Positions 6,828-17,060 of a DNA stretch of 19,853 bases are shown piece after piece (positions within the stretch are counted from its first letter, which is position 1; each line of letters starts with the position of its first letter). A model generated the notes under the pieces. That model was not told where the DNA came from and did no database searches. It saw only the letters and a list, made by a program, of their open reading frames with translations. This stretch comes from Clostridiales bacterium. GTDB lineage: Bacteria > Bacillota > Clostridia > Oscillospirales > Oscillospiraceae. Location: assembly GCA_021200895.1 (NCBI GenBank), contig JAJQFX010000075.1, forward strand, positions 1 to 19,853, in the 5' to 3' direction. The translations under genes and the position numbers were made by a program.

Positions 6828-7015
6828 GGCCCCCGAAATTTGCACTGGAAAACATTGAGGACGCATACGCCTACTACGTCCTCATTCTGGGCATTTCCGA
6901 AACCGTGTTTTGGAATGCCGAATATGCCGACCTGCTGACCATTGTGGCGGATAAGAACGCCTATGACAGCTGGTACAGCCACGAGCGCGAGAAACTGATT
7001 GAGAAAGGGCGGTGA
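6459..7015 (+). CDS. tail assembly chaperone, long frameshifted form (GT)
   Basis: A -1 shift at the slippery heptamer 6761-6767 joins the first 103 residues of the short form to an 82-residue open frame reading to TGA 7013-7015, about 185 residues in all. The added part begins PSRGFRGPFERKAGKRRKG, passes through PPKFALENIEDAYAYYVLIL and ends YSHEREKLIEKGR. The downstream frame has no start codon or ribosome site of its own and is coding-like to its end, so frameshifting is the natural way to express it. In lambda-like tails the T part contacts the tape measure (family knowledge), and the tape measure starts 4 nt after this stop. Confidence 0.75.
6761..6767 (+). promoter_or_regulatory. programmed -1 ribosomal frameshift site, C CCA AAC
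   Basis: The heptamer CCCAAAC lies exactly in phase as X XXY YYZ relative to the short chaperone frame (codons CCA at 6762 and AAC at 6765). Slipping back one base gives CCC AAA and enters the long open frame that runs to 7015. Downstream GC-rich sequence, including GGGGG at 6774-6778 and GGCGGGC plus GCGGCGG near 6802-6817, could form a stimulatory structure. Tail chaperone frameshifting is widespread in siphoviruses. Confidence 0.75.
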
Positions 7016-7019
7016 GACG

Positions 7020-10000
7020 ATGGCGGCAAAAAACGAAGCGAAAGTATCCTTTACTGCGGATACCACGCAATTTAACGCAAGCATCAAGGCGGCGAACAGT
7101 ACCCTGACGGAACTGCGCAGCGCTCTAAAACTGAACGCCACTGAGATGGCGACTGCCGGGACAAGTAGTGACGCATTAAAAACCAAATTATCGCTGTTGG
7201 AATCTCAATCCGAAGCCCTGGCACAGAAAAAAGAAAACCTGACCGCTAAACTGGAATCCGCGTGCAAATGGTTTGGTGAAGATTCCACTGAGGCCGACAA
7301 GTACCGCACGCAGCTGAATAATCTGGAAACGCAGAGCGTCAAGCTGAATGCAGAAATTGAGGAAACCACTGAACAGTTAAAAGCACAGGAGGCCGCAGAA
7401 AAAGGCAACCAGAGCGCCACCGAAACGCTGACCGGAAAAATCTCCGCGCAAGAGACACAGCTTGCACAGCTGAAACAAGAGTATGTGGAAACTGCCCTCC
7501 AGCACGGCGAGAACTCCGATGAAGCGCAGGCCCTGGGCAAGGAGATTGAAGACCTGTCCGGGGAACTGAAAACCAACAAGGACGCCATGGCAGAGGCGGA
7601 GAAAGCGGCAGATGAGTTCGACCAGACGATGGACGACACCGCCGATCCAGTATGTCCACCACGGAGGCAATGCAGGCGTTTTCCACCCTGCTGACCACCG
7701 GGGCTATCGCCAAGGGCCTGCAAAAGATAGCGGAGGCTATGGGCGACTGCGTGGAGACCTTCGCGGACTTTGAAGCGGAGATGTCCAAGGTCTCCGCCCT
7801 GTCCGGGGCCACCGGGGACGACCTGGAGGCCCTGACCGATATTACCGAGGAGATGGGTGCCACCACCTCCTACACCGCCACCGAAGCCGCCGAGGCCCTG
7901 AGCTACATGGCACTGGCCGGGTGGGACACGGAGGATATGCTGGAGGGCCTGGAGCCCATCCTGAACCTGGCGGCATCGTCTGCCATGGATCTGGGCGAAG
8001 CGTCCGACATCGTGACCGACTACCTGACCGCCTTCGGCCTGTCCGCCAGCGATGCGGCGGACTTCGTGGACATGATGGCCTATGCCCAGGCCAACTCCAA
8101 CACCACCACCGAAGCCCTGGGCGAGGCGTATAAAAACTGCGCCGCCACCATGTCCAGCATGGGGGTCAGCGCGGAGGACACCACCGCCGTGCTGATGACC
8201 ATGGCCAACGCAGGTGTCAAGGGCGGCGAAGCCGGTACCGCGCTGAACACCATTATGACCCGGCTTGCCACCAACACCAAGGGATGTGCGGACGAACTGG
8301 AAGATTTGGGAATCCACGTCTACAACGAAGTGGACGGCTCCATGAACAGTCTGTCCAGCATCCTGGAGGGGCTGTCGGAGCAGTGGGATACGCTAAGCGA
8401 TGAGCAGCAGGCCAACCTTGCAAAAACCATTGCAGGCACAAACCAGTATTCCGCCTTGCAAACCATCATGCTGGGGTGCAGCGAAGCGGCAGAGGAAGGC
8501 GGGCAGAGCTTTGCCGATTACGCCGCCGCCCTGGAGGATTGCTCCGGCACCGCTGCGGCCCAGGCTGAGACCATGCTGGATAACCTCAGCGGCAAGCTGA
8601 CCCTGTTTGACAGCGCCATGGACGCCACAAAAACCACCATCGGCAGCGTTCTGGCCCCCGCATTGGGCAATTTGGTTGACCTGGGCACCAGCCTGCTGAA
8701 TGGCATAAACGGCTTTCTGGAGGCCAACCCCGGCATGATCACCGGGCTGACCGGCGTTGGCACCGCTGTGGTGACGCTGGGGGCGGCGCTAACTGTAATG
8801 ACTGTTACGCAGCTGCCCGCCCTGCAAACCGCACTGGCGCAAATCAAGACCGCCTTTGACAGCCTGCTGACGAACCCCATCGGGCTGGCCGTGGCCGCTA
8901 TCGCCGCCCTGGTGGTAGGGATAGCAACGTGGGTCAGCAGCGTCAACAGCTATGTGGATTCCGCCACGGACGCGGGGGACGCTTCTGTGGCGCTGGCGGA
9001 ATCGGTGCAGGAATCCAGAGACGCCTTTGCGGACACCAAGGAGGAACTGGAGACCTCTGCCGCCAATCTGTCCGGCTATGCGGATGAGCTGGCCGAGCTG
9101 ATGAGCAAGTCCAGCCGCACCACCACCGAGCAGGAGCGGCTGCTGTACATCATTGACGCTTTGAACGAGAGCGTACCTGACCTGAATCTTGCCTACGATG
9201 CGGAGACCGACAGCATCAACATGACCACCGACGCGGTCAAGGCCATGACGGACGCGCAAATTGCCCAGACCGAGCAGGAGGAGAATATCGCCCGCTACAA
9301 TGAGCTGCTTGACCAGCAGGCGGAGATTGCCGCCGAACTGGAAAGCAACGAGGCCGACCTGAACGCGGCTTATGACGAGCGGGACGAGCTGATGGCGGCG
9401 AACACCACCGCCATGGGCGTCAACGCCGACGCACTGGGAATGTCCAATCAGCAGGCGGTGGAGCTGGACAGCACCATTTCCGGCCTGAACGAGGGCATCA
9501 GTGAGCTGTCAGCCCAGTATGACGCCAACGCCGCCGAACTGGCGGAGCTGGAAGCAATCGTTGAAAGCTACGGCGAGACACAGGACGAAGCCAGCGATTC
9601 CACCGCTGTGGCAGAGGCCGCAGCCGAATCCCTGGCGGAGGAACTGACCACGCTGCAAGCGTCCTATGACGAAGCATACGCGGCGGCCTATGATTCCCTC
9701 TCCGGCCAGATGGACTTGTGGGAGCAGGTGGATAAAATCACCGCCATGTCCTCCGAGGACATCATGGCAGCGCTGGATTCTCAGTTGGCCTATTGGCAGG
9801 ATTATGACGCCAACCTGGAAAACGTCTATAGCCGGAACATCGAGGGCTTGGATAATCTGGTGGCCTCCATCGATGACGGCTCCAGCGAAGCGGCGCAGTA
9901 TATCGCCGGGCTTGCTTCCATGAGCGATGAAGAGTTACAGACCATGGTTGACAAGCACGGTCAGGTGGAGACCGCCATGGGCGATGTAGCCGACACTACC

Positions 10001-11017
10001 GCCACCATGGGGGAGGATGTCAACGCCACGCTGCAACAGATGGTCACTGACACCACCACCGCCCTGAACGATATGGATTTGTCGGATGAGGCGAAGGAGG
10101 CCGCGCTGAACACCCTGGAGGGCTATATCGCCGGTATCGACGAGGAAAGCGACGATGTGGACGTCCAGGTAGTGGAAGTTGCGCAAGACCTGATTGACCA
10201 GTTCGAGGAAGAGCTGGGTATCCATTCCCCGTCTACCGTATTTGCGGAAGCAGGACGAAACACCATGAAGGGCTACGGCAACGGCATCGACGAAGAGAGC
10301 GGCGGCATCTTGAGCAAGTTGACGGAGCTGGCGCAGAATGCGGTGTCCACCACGGACAGCATCGAAAGCGGCACCGGCAGCGCATGGAGCAGTGTCGCTT
10401 CCGTTACAAGTACACAGTGGGGCAGCGTCAAGAGCAGCATTTCCAGCGTTTGGGGCGTTGTTTCCAGCACCGTTTCCAGCGGGGCAGGCAGCGCACTGTC
10501 TACCGTGTCCACGAAGTTTGATGCCATCAAGTCCAAAATCAGCAGCATTATGGACAGCGCGAAAAGCGCCGTCACAAACGCCATTGATAAAATCAAGGGT
10601 GCCTTTAACTTTAGCTGGAGCCTGCCCAGCCTGAAGCTGCCCCATATCTCCATCAAGGGCGGTTTCAGCCTGTCCCCCTTGTCCGTCCCCAAGTTTTCTA
10701 TCAGCTGGTATAAGGAAGGCGGCGTCCTGACCGACGCTACCATCTTCGGCAGCCTGGGCAGCACCTTGCTGGGCGGCGGAGAGGCGGGGCCTGAGGCCGT
10801 GGCCCCCATCGACGTGCTACAGGATTATGTGGCGGCGGCAGTAGACCGGGCCATCGGTGATTCCGTGGCCCAGATGACAGCGGCCATCACTGCCCTGGCA
10901 AGCCGTCCTGTCTATGTCAGCCTGAACGGCAAGACCCTTGCAACGGCGGCGGCGGGGGATATGGACACCGCGCTGGGCAGCCTGCAATCTCTGACGGCGA
11001 GGGGGCTTGCGCTATGA
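7020..11017 (+). pseudogene. tape measure protein, interrupted by one frameshift
   Basis: The tape measure sets tail length and enters the cell with DNA. Part one (ATG 7020, GGTGAG ribosome site; to ~7646, ~209 residues) is a long coiled coil that begins MAAKNEAKVSFTADTTQFNA. Part two (from 7652, 1121 residues) continues with FSTLLTTGAIAKGLQKIAEA, a TP901-type core (FEAEMSKVSALSGATGDD), hydrophobic segments around 8730-8940, more coiled coil and C-terminal IHSPSTVFAEAGRNTMKGYG. Adding one base near the CC at 7647-7648 restores a frame of about 1332 residues. Part one has more A/T-ending codons than part two, so the break may be a mosaic joint or a one-base error. If real, full tape measure cannot be made unless part two starts internally. 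Confidence 0.75.
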
Positions 11018-11460
11018 GCATCACCACAATGGGTATCACCATCAACGGCAAGCACAGCTATACCGACTTTGGCCTGTACCTGGCCGACCGGGATGTGACT
11101 TTGCCGGAGATGCAGCCTGTCCGGGCGACCATCCCCTATATGTCCGGCTACTACGACTTCTCCGCCCTCTACGGCGGGCCGTATTATGGCAGCCGGACAC
11201 TGACCTATACCTTTGACCTGCTGGCGGATACCCCCGAAGCGGTGGAGACGCTGGTGAACAGCCTGACCTCCTGGGCCATGACTGCCCAGGAATCCAGGAT
11301 ATATGACGATTATGACCCTGATAATTACTTTGTGGGCAGCTACAGCAGCGCCAAATTCACGCCGGACTCCGATTTGCCGGAGTATGGCGGCGAACTGGAG
11401 CTTGCTTTTGTGGCCCAGCCGTACCGGTACAATGTGGACACAGATGAGGGGGTGATTTGA
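11014..11460 (+). CDS. distal tail protein (Dit)
   Basis: 148 residues, its ATG overlapping the tape measure stop (ATGA). The opening ITINGKHSYTDFGLYLADRD, then a beta core with YGGPYYGSRTLTYTFDL and ending in LAFVAQPYRYNVD, is the N-terminal hub domain of siphovirus distal tail proteins, which form the ring at the tail tip and attach the fibre. It lacks the C-terminal extension (galectin or carbohydrate-binding domain) found in longer Dits, so it is a short, classic type. Location after the tape measure supports the call. Confidence 0.75.
   Translation: MSITTMGITINGKHSYTDFGLYLADRDVTLPEMQPVRATIPYMSGYYDFSALYGGPYYGSRTLTYTFDLLADTPEAVETLVNSLTSWAMTAQESRIYDDYDPDNYFVGSYSSAKFTPDSDLPEYGGELELAFVAQPYRYNVDTDEGVI
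11446..11455 (+). promoter_or_regulatory. ribosome site deciding a TTG start
   Basis: GAGGGGGTGA ends 5 nt before a TTG at 11461, which directly follows the Dit stop codon TGA (11458-11460). The frame from this TTG reads YRVTIYNDSVGTII without an earlier in-frame start, so the fibre gene most likely initiates at TTG, coupled to the end of Dit. Confidence 0.65.
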
Positions 11461-14400
11461 TTGTACCGTGTAACCATCTATAACGACAGCGTCGGTACCA
11501 TCATCCACGAGCCGTCCGTCTCCCTCACTGACCCGCACCTGTATGCCGGGACGCTGACCCAGGGCAGCTCCGGGGAGATTGACAGCCTGCAATTTGAGAT
11601 TTTGCCCAACAATCCCGGCTATGACCTGCTGGAAAGCCGCACCGCCATGGTGCAAGTGATGGACACCACCACCGACAGCGCCATCTTCACCGGGCGGGTG
11701 CTGACGATCACCCCGCAAATGGACAGCTCCGGGCTGGTGTACAAGGCCGTGGTCTGCGAGGACAGGCTGGGCTTTTTGTGCGACAGCATCCAGCCCTACA
11801 CGCCGGAGGCCACCTACACCCTGGAGGACTTCTTTGCCCTGCTGTTGGAGAACCACAACGCCCAGGTGGAGGACTACAAGAAAATCTACCCCGGCACTGT
11901 GACCGCCTCTGCGTCTGCAAGCACTGGAAACGTAACCAAGGGGCTGAACTATCAAACCACTTGGGAAGCACTGAAAGAGAAGCTGCTGGACACGGAGGGC
12001 GGCGAAATACAGCTCTATTCCGGGACGGACGGACTGCTGTATCTGGACTATGTGGAGGAGCTGGGCAGCACCGGCACCGCCACCATCGCCCTGGGCAAGA
12101 ATATGCAGTCCGTCAGCCGGGAAATCGACCCCACCAGCGTTATCACCCGCCTTATCCCCCTGGGCGTGAAGCTGGAGGATGAAGACGGGGTAGAGACTGA
12201 GGAGCGGCTGACCATTGCCAGCGTCAACAACGGCGTGATTTACCTGGACGATGAGGACGCCCAGGCGGTCTACGGCATCGTGGAGGGCGTGGTGGAGTGG
12301 GATGACGTCACCGAGGCATCTAACCTGCTGACCAAGGCCCAGGCGTGGCTGGAGGCTCAGACCGTCACCGACCAAATCACCCTGACCGCTGTTGACCTGT
12401 ATCTGGCGGGGATAGAGACGGAGGCTATCGAGCGGTATAACTACTATCCCGTGACCCATGAGGGCATCGGGCTAAACACCTATTACCGGGTAGCCAAGGT
12501 GAGCCGCAACATCTGCAACCCCACTGAAATCACCTACGAGATGGGTTCCCAGAGCAAGTCCCTGGCCTCCACGCTGGCCGATACCAGCAGCAAAGCGTCC
12601 AGTGCGGCAGCGGATGCCACCGCCGCCGTCAATGCCCAGCTATCCAAAACGGTGACGGCGCTGATCGTCAGCAATGCCACTATCACGGAGCTACAATCCA
12701 CCGTTGCCGAAATCGAAGCCGCCTACATCACCGTAGCAGCCGTTGACACCCTGCTGGCAGACTACGCCACAATCGCCACATTGACAGCTTACCAGGCAAA
12801 CATTACTGAGCTGCTTTCCGGCTATGTCACTGCTGGCGAGGTGGACGCTATCCTTGTGGAGGCGGGCTACCTGACGGCGGACAGCGCTGCGTTTACCGAC
12901 CTGACCGCCGAAGTCGCCAACATCAACAGCGTATTGGCTGGCAACGTGGGGACAGGTACATTGCAGACCGTCCACCTGACGGCAAGCAACGTTGTGATAG
13001 ACGATGCCATCATCACCGATGCCATGATAGCCGACCTGTCTGCCGACAAAATCAGCGCTGGCACCATCATTACAGACTATGTCACCATCCAGTCGGAGAG
13101 CGGCAACCTGTACATCACGGACAACACCATCCAGATACAGGATGGCACCACCGTCCGGGTGCAGATAGGCGAGGACGCCAGCGGGGACTACAACCTCTAC
13201 CTCTGGGATGCGGCAGGGAACCTGCTGTGGGACGCCGGGGACCTGTACGCCGCCGGTATCCACGACGGCATCATCAAGGACGTGGCGATTGCGGACGATG
13301 CCAACATCAACGAATCCAAAATCGACATGGCCAGCGTGGCCCAGCGGCTGAATGAGGACGGCAGCCTTGTGGTGGACGCGGCCCAGGTGACGATTGACAA
13401 CACCACCCTGGACTACAAGCTGACCACCATCACGGACAACACCGAAGCGGCAACAGCGGCGGCAGAGGCAGCGCAGGCGGCGGCAGTCGCGGCCCAGTCC
13501 ACGGCGGACGATGCGGCCAGCGCGGCGGCAACAGCGGCCTCAGACGCAGCCACGGCCCAGAGTACGGCGGATGCTGCCAAAAGTGCAGCAGATACCGCAC
13601 AATCGGCAGCGGATACCGCCCAGGCGGACGCCACAGCGGCCCAGAGCGCGGCGGACGCGGCAGCCACGGCAGCCAGCACAGCGGCCAGTGATGCGGCGGC
13701 GGCACAGTCCACAGCGGACAGCGCGGCGACAGCGGCGGCAACCGCCCAGGCCACAGCGGACGCAGCGGCCAACGACCTGACCCAGGCCCAGGCCGACCTC
13801 AAGACCGCTCAGGACAACTACGCCGCCCTGGCGGCCCAGGCCAACGCCACGGATGAGGAGCTGACAGCAGCCCAGGACGCTATCGCAGCAGCCCAAAGCG
13901 CGGTAGATACCGCCCAGGCCACGGCGGACGCAGCCAGCAAGGCAGCGGCAACGGCCCAGAGTGCAGCAGACGCGGCCCAGGCAGACGCGGACAGCGCCGC
14001 CAGCGCGGCCACAGCAGCGGCAACCGCAGCGGCTACCGCGCAGTCAACGGCGGACACCGCCCAGGCCAACGCAGACGCGGCCCAATCTGCCGCCGATGCG
14101 GCTCAGGCGGACGCGGAAGCCGCCCAGAGTACCGCCGACACGGCCAAGGCCAACGCCGCCACAGCACAGGCGGCCGCCGAGGCAGCCCAAAGCACCGCAG
14201 ACGATGCGGCGGCAGCGGCGGCAGAGCTGGAGACCCGCACCACCACCCTGGAGACGGAACTGGCGGTGGTGCAGGGGCAAATCACCGCCAAGGTCTGGCA
14301 GACGGATATTGACACAGCGGTGTCTACACTGGAGGGTGAAATCACCACCATCCAAGACCAGTACGCCACCGTCACCCAAACCATCAATGGTATCGAGACA

Positions 14401-16611
14401 GAGGTCGGCGACCTGACCACGGTGGTGACGGACAACTACGAAACGCTGTCCAACCAAATCACCGCCGTGGAGACTACCGCCAGCGGCATCTCCGCCACGG
14501 TCAGCGACCTCCAAAGCACCGTATCCGAAAACTACACCGAACTGTCCAGCAAAATCACCACCGTCAGCGAGACGGCGGACAGCATCAGCGCCACCGTATC
14601 CTCCAACTACACCGCGCTGTCGGCGGCGGATGCCAAATACGGCACCTGTTCCACGGCGGCCAGCACCAAGGCCAAGGTCGTCACCTGTTCCAGCTTCACC
14701 ACGCTGGCAGCAGGGGCCACCATCTGCGTGTACTTCACCTATGCTAATACCGCGACAAGCCCCACGCTGAACGTCAACAGCACCGGTGCGAAGTCCATCT
14801 ACGCCTACGGCGCGGCTATTGCGTCCGATTCGGACTATAACTGGGTGGCGAAGTCGTATGTGACCTTTGTCTATAACGGCTCCCAGTGGTGCATGGTGGA
14901 CGCGGGTTCCCACAGCAAAATCGCGGCCTTGCAGGTCACAGCGGACAGCATCACCGCTTCGGTCAGCAGCGTGGAGACCCGGATAGACACGGCGGAGGAA
15001 GCGGTGGCGGGAACAGTGGCCGGTGTGGAGGCGCAATATGCGCTGGGTACATCGTCCGCCACCGCCCCAACCAGCGGCTGGTCTGCCACCGCCCCCGACT
15101 GGGTGGACGGGAAATATATGTGGCAAAAGACCGTCACCACCTTTGTGGACGGGTCAACGACAGAAAGCGATGCTACCTGTATCACAGGCGCTACCGGCGC
15201 GACAGGCTCCTCCGGTGCAGACGGTGCAGACGGCGAACGTGGCACCAGCATCCTAAAGGTCACAACGGCCCCCAGCAGCTACACCACCACTGTAGACAGC
15301 TACATGCCCACCTACCGGATAGCGCTGTCCACCGTCACCTCACAGGCCAGCGTGGACGAGGTGCTTGTAGGCGACAGTATCCTGTATTCCTACTACGTCT
15401 ATCCGGTTGGGTATGTGGATAGTTCCTACGTCTATCTCGGAGCAAGGGTAAGTATCCGGGGTGCCACCGGAGCCACAGGCGCAGCGGGCGCGGATGGTGC
15501 AGACGGCGCGGACGGCGTGGGCATTAGCAGCGTGGTACCGCAATACTACCTGTCCAAATCGTCCACATCTTGCACCGGAGGCTCCTGGTCTACCACCATG
15601 CCGGACTGGGTGGACGGTTACTATATCTGGACACGGAGTTACATCACCTGGGACGATGGCACCACCAGCACCACCACGGCCACCCTGGCCGGGGCCATCA
15701 ACACTGCCAACGAGACGGCGGCAGCGGCCCAGACCACCGCCACGGAGACCAAAGCAGAACTGGAGATTTTGTCCGACACCATCGCCCTGTGCGTCACCAC
15801 AGACGCGGACACGGGCTATTTGCGGCTGGGAGCCGGGGACGATGGGACGGTCAAGTTTACCGTGGACACCGACAATCTGACCATCGATGAGGACGGCAAC
15901 GTATCCATGGCAGGCAAGGTGACGGCTACTTCCGGCACCATCGGCGGGTGGACGCTGGGGGCTAATCTGTTGATGTACACCACCACCATCAACGACGTCA
16001 CCCGCGAGTACTATATCCAGGGCGCGGACGGCAGCAACAGCGTGTCCGTCTTTGGCATCCACAAGGTGGAGGACGACACCTGGCTATACCAGGTCAAGTA
16101 TGACGGCACGGTGGCTTGCACCAACATCACCACCGGCAACGGCAGCGGCCACGCCTACAACGTCCTGAGCTCCGAGGGGTACACCGTCAACGCGATGTAC
16201 TTTTTGTCCACCAACCAGTTGGTGGTGGGCAGCGCCAGCTACCCCACCCGCATCTACGACAGCGCCGTCTACTCCAATGTATCCATCACGGTCAGCTCCG
16301 ACGAGAGGCTAAAGCAGGACATTGTGGCGCTGGACAGCGCCCACGACGCGCTGTTTGACGGGCTGCGGCCTGTGGCCTACCGGTACAAGGCAGCCCCCGG
16401 CAAGCTGCACATGGGCCTGACGGTGCAGGACACAGAAGCGGCGGAGCAGGCCGCCGGGCTGAGACCGGAGGACTACGCCCTGACCGACTGGCAGCTTGAT
16501 GCGGAGACCGGTGAGCGCTACGGGGCGCTGTCCTACGAGGAGCTGATCCCCCTGCTGATACAGCAGGTGCAACAACTTAAGGCAAGGGTCAAGGCCCTGG
16601 AGGGAGGATAA
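11461..16611 (+). CDS. tail-tip / tail fibre protein with S74 self-cleaving chaperone
   Basis: 1716 residues from TTG 11461. In order: a Prophage_tail / tail-endopeptidase hub, roughly residues 1-375 (ending near YRVAKVSRNICNPTEITYEM); a beta-helix-like shaft to ~655; an Ala-rich heptad coiled coil ~661-925; further heptads; two modules with a PDWVDGxYxW motif alternating with collagen-like Gly-X-Y runs (1243-1263 and 1334-1354); and a C-terminal S74 intramolecular chaperone whose SDERLK motif carries S1613 and K1618, the five-residue spacing of the autocleavage dyad. Such chaperones trimerise fibres and then cut themselves off (family knowledge). It is the probable receptor-binding baseplate spike and the largest gene here. 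Adhesive modules vary most between phages, so this gene likely sets host range. Confidence 0.8.
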   Translation: MYRVTIYNDSVGTIIHEPSVSLTDPHLYAGTLTQGSSGEIDSLQFEILPNNPGYDLLESRTAMVQVMDTTTDSAIFTGRVLTITPQMDSSGLVYKAVVCEDRLGFLCDSIQPYTPEATYTLEDFFALLLENHNAQVEDYKKIYPGTVTASASASTGNVTKGLNYQTTWEALKEKLLDTEGGEIQLYSGTDGLLYLDYVEELGSTGTATIALGKNMQSVSREIDPTSVITRLIPLGVKLEDEDGVETEERLTIASVNNGVIYLDDEDAQAVYGIVEGVVEWDDVTEASNLLTKAQAWLEAQTVTDQITLTAVDLYLAGIETEAIERYNYYPVTHEGIGLNTYYRVAKVSRNICNPTEITYEMGSQSKSLASTLADTSSKASSAAADATAAVNAQLSKTVTALIVSNATITELQSTVAEIEAAYITVAAVDTLLADYATIATLTAYQANITELLSGYVTAGEVDAILVEAGYLTADSAAFTDLTAEVANINSVLAGNVGTGTLQTVHLTASNVVIDDAIITDAMIADLSADKISAGTIITDYVTIQSESGNLYITDNTIQIQDGTTVRVQIGEDASGDYNLYLWDAAGNLLWDAGDLYAAGIHDGIIKDVAIADDANINESKIDMASVAQRLNEDGSLVVDAAQVTIDNTTLDYKLTTITDNTEAATAAAEAAQAAAVAAQSTADDAASAAATAASDAATAQSTADAAKSAADTAQSAADTAQADATAAQSAADAAATAASTAASDAAAAQSTADSAATAAATAQATADAAANDLTQAQADLKTAQDNYAALAAQANATDEELTAAQDAIAAAQSAVDTAQATADAASKAAATAQSAADAAQADADSAASAATAAATAAATAQSTADTAQANADAAQSAADAAQADAEAAQSTADTAKANAATAQAAAEAAQSTADDAAAAAAELETRTTTLETELAVVQGQITAKVWQTDIDTAVSTLEGEITTIQDQYATVTQTINGIETEVGDLTTVVTDNYETLSNQITAVETTASGISATVSDLQSTVSENYTELSSKITTVSETADSISATVSSNYTALSAADAKYGTCSTAASTKAKVVTCSSFTTLAAGATICVYFTYANTATSPTLNVNSTGAKSIYAYGAAIASDSDYNWVAKSYVTFVYNGSQWCMVDAGSHSKIAALQVTADSITASVSSVETRIDTAEEAVAGTVAGVEAQYALGTSSATAPTSGWSATAPDWVDGKYMWQKTVTTFVDGSTTESDATCITGATGATGSSGADGADGERGTSILKVTTAPSSYTTTVDSYMPTYRIALSTVTSQASVDEVLVGDSILYSYYVYPVGYVDSSYVYLGARVSIRGATGATGAAGADGADGADGVGISSVVPQYYLSKSSTSCTGGSWSTTMPDWVDGYYIWTRSYITWDDGTTSTTTATLAGAINTANETAAAAQTTATETKAELEILSDTIALCVTTDADTGYLRLGAGDDGTVKFTVDTDNLTIDEDGNVSMAGKVTATSGTIGGWTLGANLLMYTTTINDVTREYYIQGADGSNSVSVFGIHKVEDDTWLYQVKYDGTVACTNITTGNGSGHAYNVLSSEGYTVNAMYFLSTNQLVVGSASYPTRIYDSAVYSNVSITVSSDERLKQDIVALDSAHDALFDGLRPVAYRYKAAPGKLHMGLTVQDTEAAEQAAGLRPEDYALTDWQLDAETGERYGALSYEELIPLLIQQVQQLKARVKALEGG
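13441..14230 (+). repeat. imperfect tandem repeats encoding an Ala-rich coiled coil
   Basis: The DNA is built of degenerate units of about 21 nt such as GCCCAGAGCGCGGCGGACGC, giving heptads AAQSTAD / AAxSAAD. The low diversity in codons and sequence makes slippage and unequal recombination likely, changing fibre length. It explains the abundance of long false open frames on the opposite strand here. Confidence 0.7.
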
Positions 16612-16613
16612 CT

Positions 16614-17057
16614 ATGTATGGCACACTATACCGGATGATTGACACAGGGGAGTACACCCTGACCGACATGACGGCCAAAATTAACACCTTTTGGGCGGAG
16701 GGCCAAATCACCGCCGACCAACGCACCGAGCTGCTGGAGATGGCGGTCAGCAACCTCAGCGTGGAGCAGGAGCGGCCCGACACCCAGACCACCCTGGAGG
16801 CCCTGGCGGCGCGGGTGGAAGCCCTGGAGGAGGCCGTGGCTGCGCTGCAATCCAGCAGCGGGGACGGCGATACCGGCAGCACCACAACTTACGAGGAGTG
16901 GACGACCTGGGACGGCGTGTCCAATAAGTACCAGTATGGGGCCATCGTGGCCCACAATGGGACGCTGTGGGTCAGCACTTACAACGGTCAAAACGTCTGG
17001 GAGCCGGGTGTGACCGGCACCGAGACGCTGTGGCAGCAATACGAAAGCGAGGATTAA
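16614..17057 (+). CDS. tail-associated carbohydrate-binding protein
   Basis: 147 residues, ATG 16614 behind GGAGGGAGGATAACT. The N-terminal part (GTLYRMIDTGEYTLTDMTAK, then WAEGQITADQR) matches the helical segment of small XkdX-like proteins that follow fibre genes; a coiled coil covers about 55-85. The C-terminal ~55 residues resemble the CBM5/12 chitin-binding-type fold: YEEWTTWDGVSNKYQYGAIV, HNGTLWVS and VWEPG near the end with several aromatic residues. It likely binds host wall glycans, as an extra receptor-binding subunit or adaptor. Glycan specificity is unknown. Confidence 0.6.
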   Translation: MYGTLYRMIDTGEYTLTDMTAKINTFWAEGQITADQRTELLEMAVSNLSVEQERPDTQTTLEALAARVEALEEAVAALQSSSGDGDTGSTTTYEEWTTWDGVSNKYQYGAIVAHNGTLWVSTYNGQNVWEPGVTGTETLWQQYESED

Positions 17058-17060
17058 CCA

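Noticed and set aside
7205..8317. 370-residue minus frame opposite the tape measure
   Set aside because: Composition-driven shadow (Gly/His/Gln-rich), no start signal, no domain.
10912..12459. 515-residue open frame on the minus strand
   Set aside because: It is antisense to the tape measure end, Dit and fibre genes, which match known families; long minus frames are expected opposite GC3-rich genes and it has no ribosome site or recognisable domain.
14044..16062. Minus frames opposite the fibre gene (14044-15126, 15340-16062)
   Set aside because: They mirror the alanine-rich and Thr-rich codons of the fibre; no independent evidence of coding.
12600..16300. Variable repeat of a diversity-generating retroelement in the fibre
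   Set aside because: No reverse transcriptase or template repeat is seen in the window; the repeats are explained by coiled-coil heptads.
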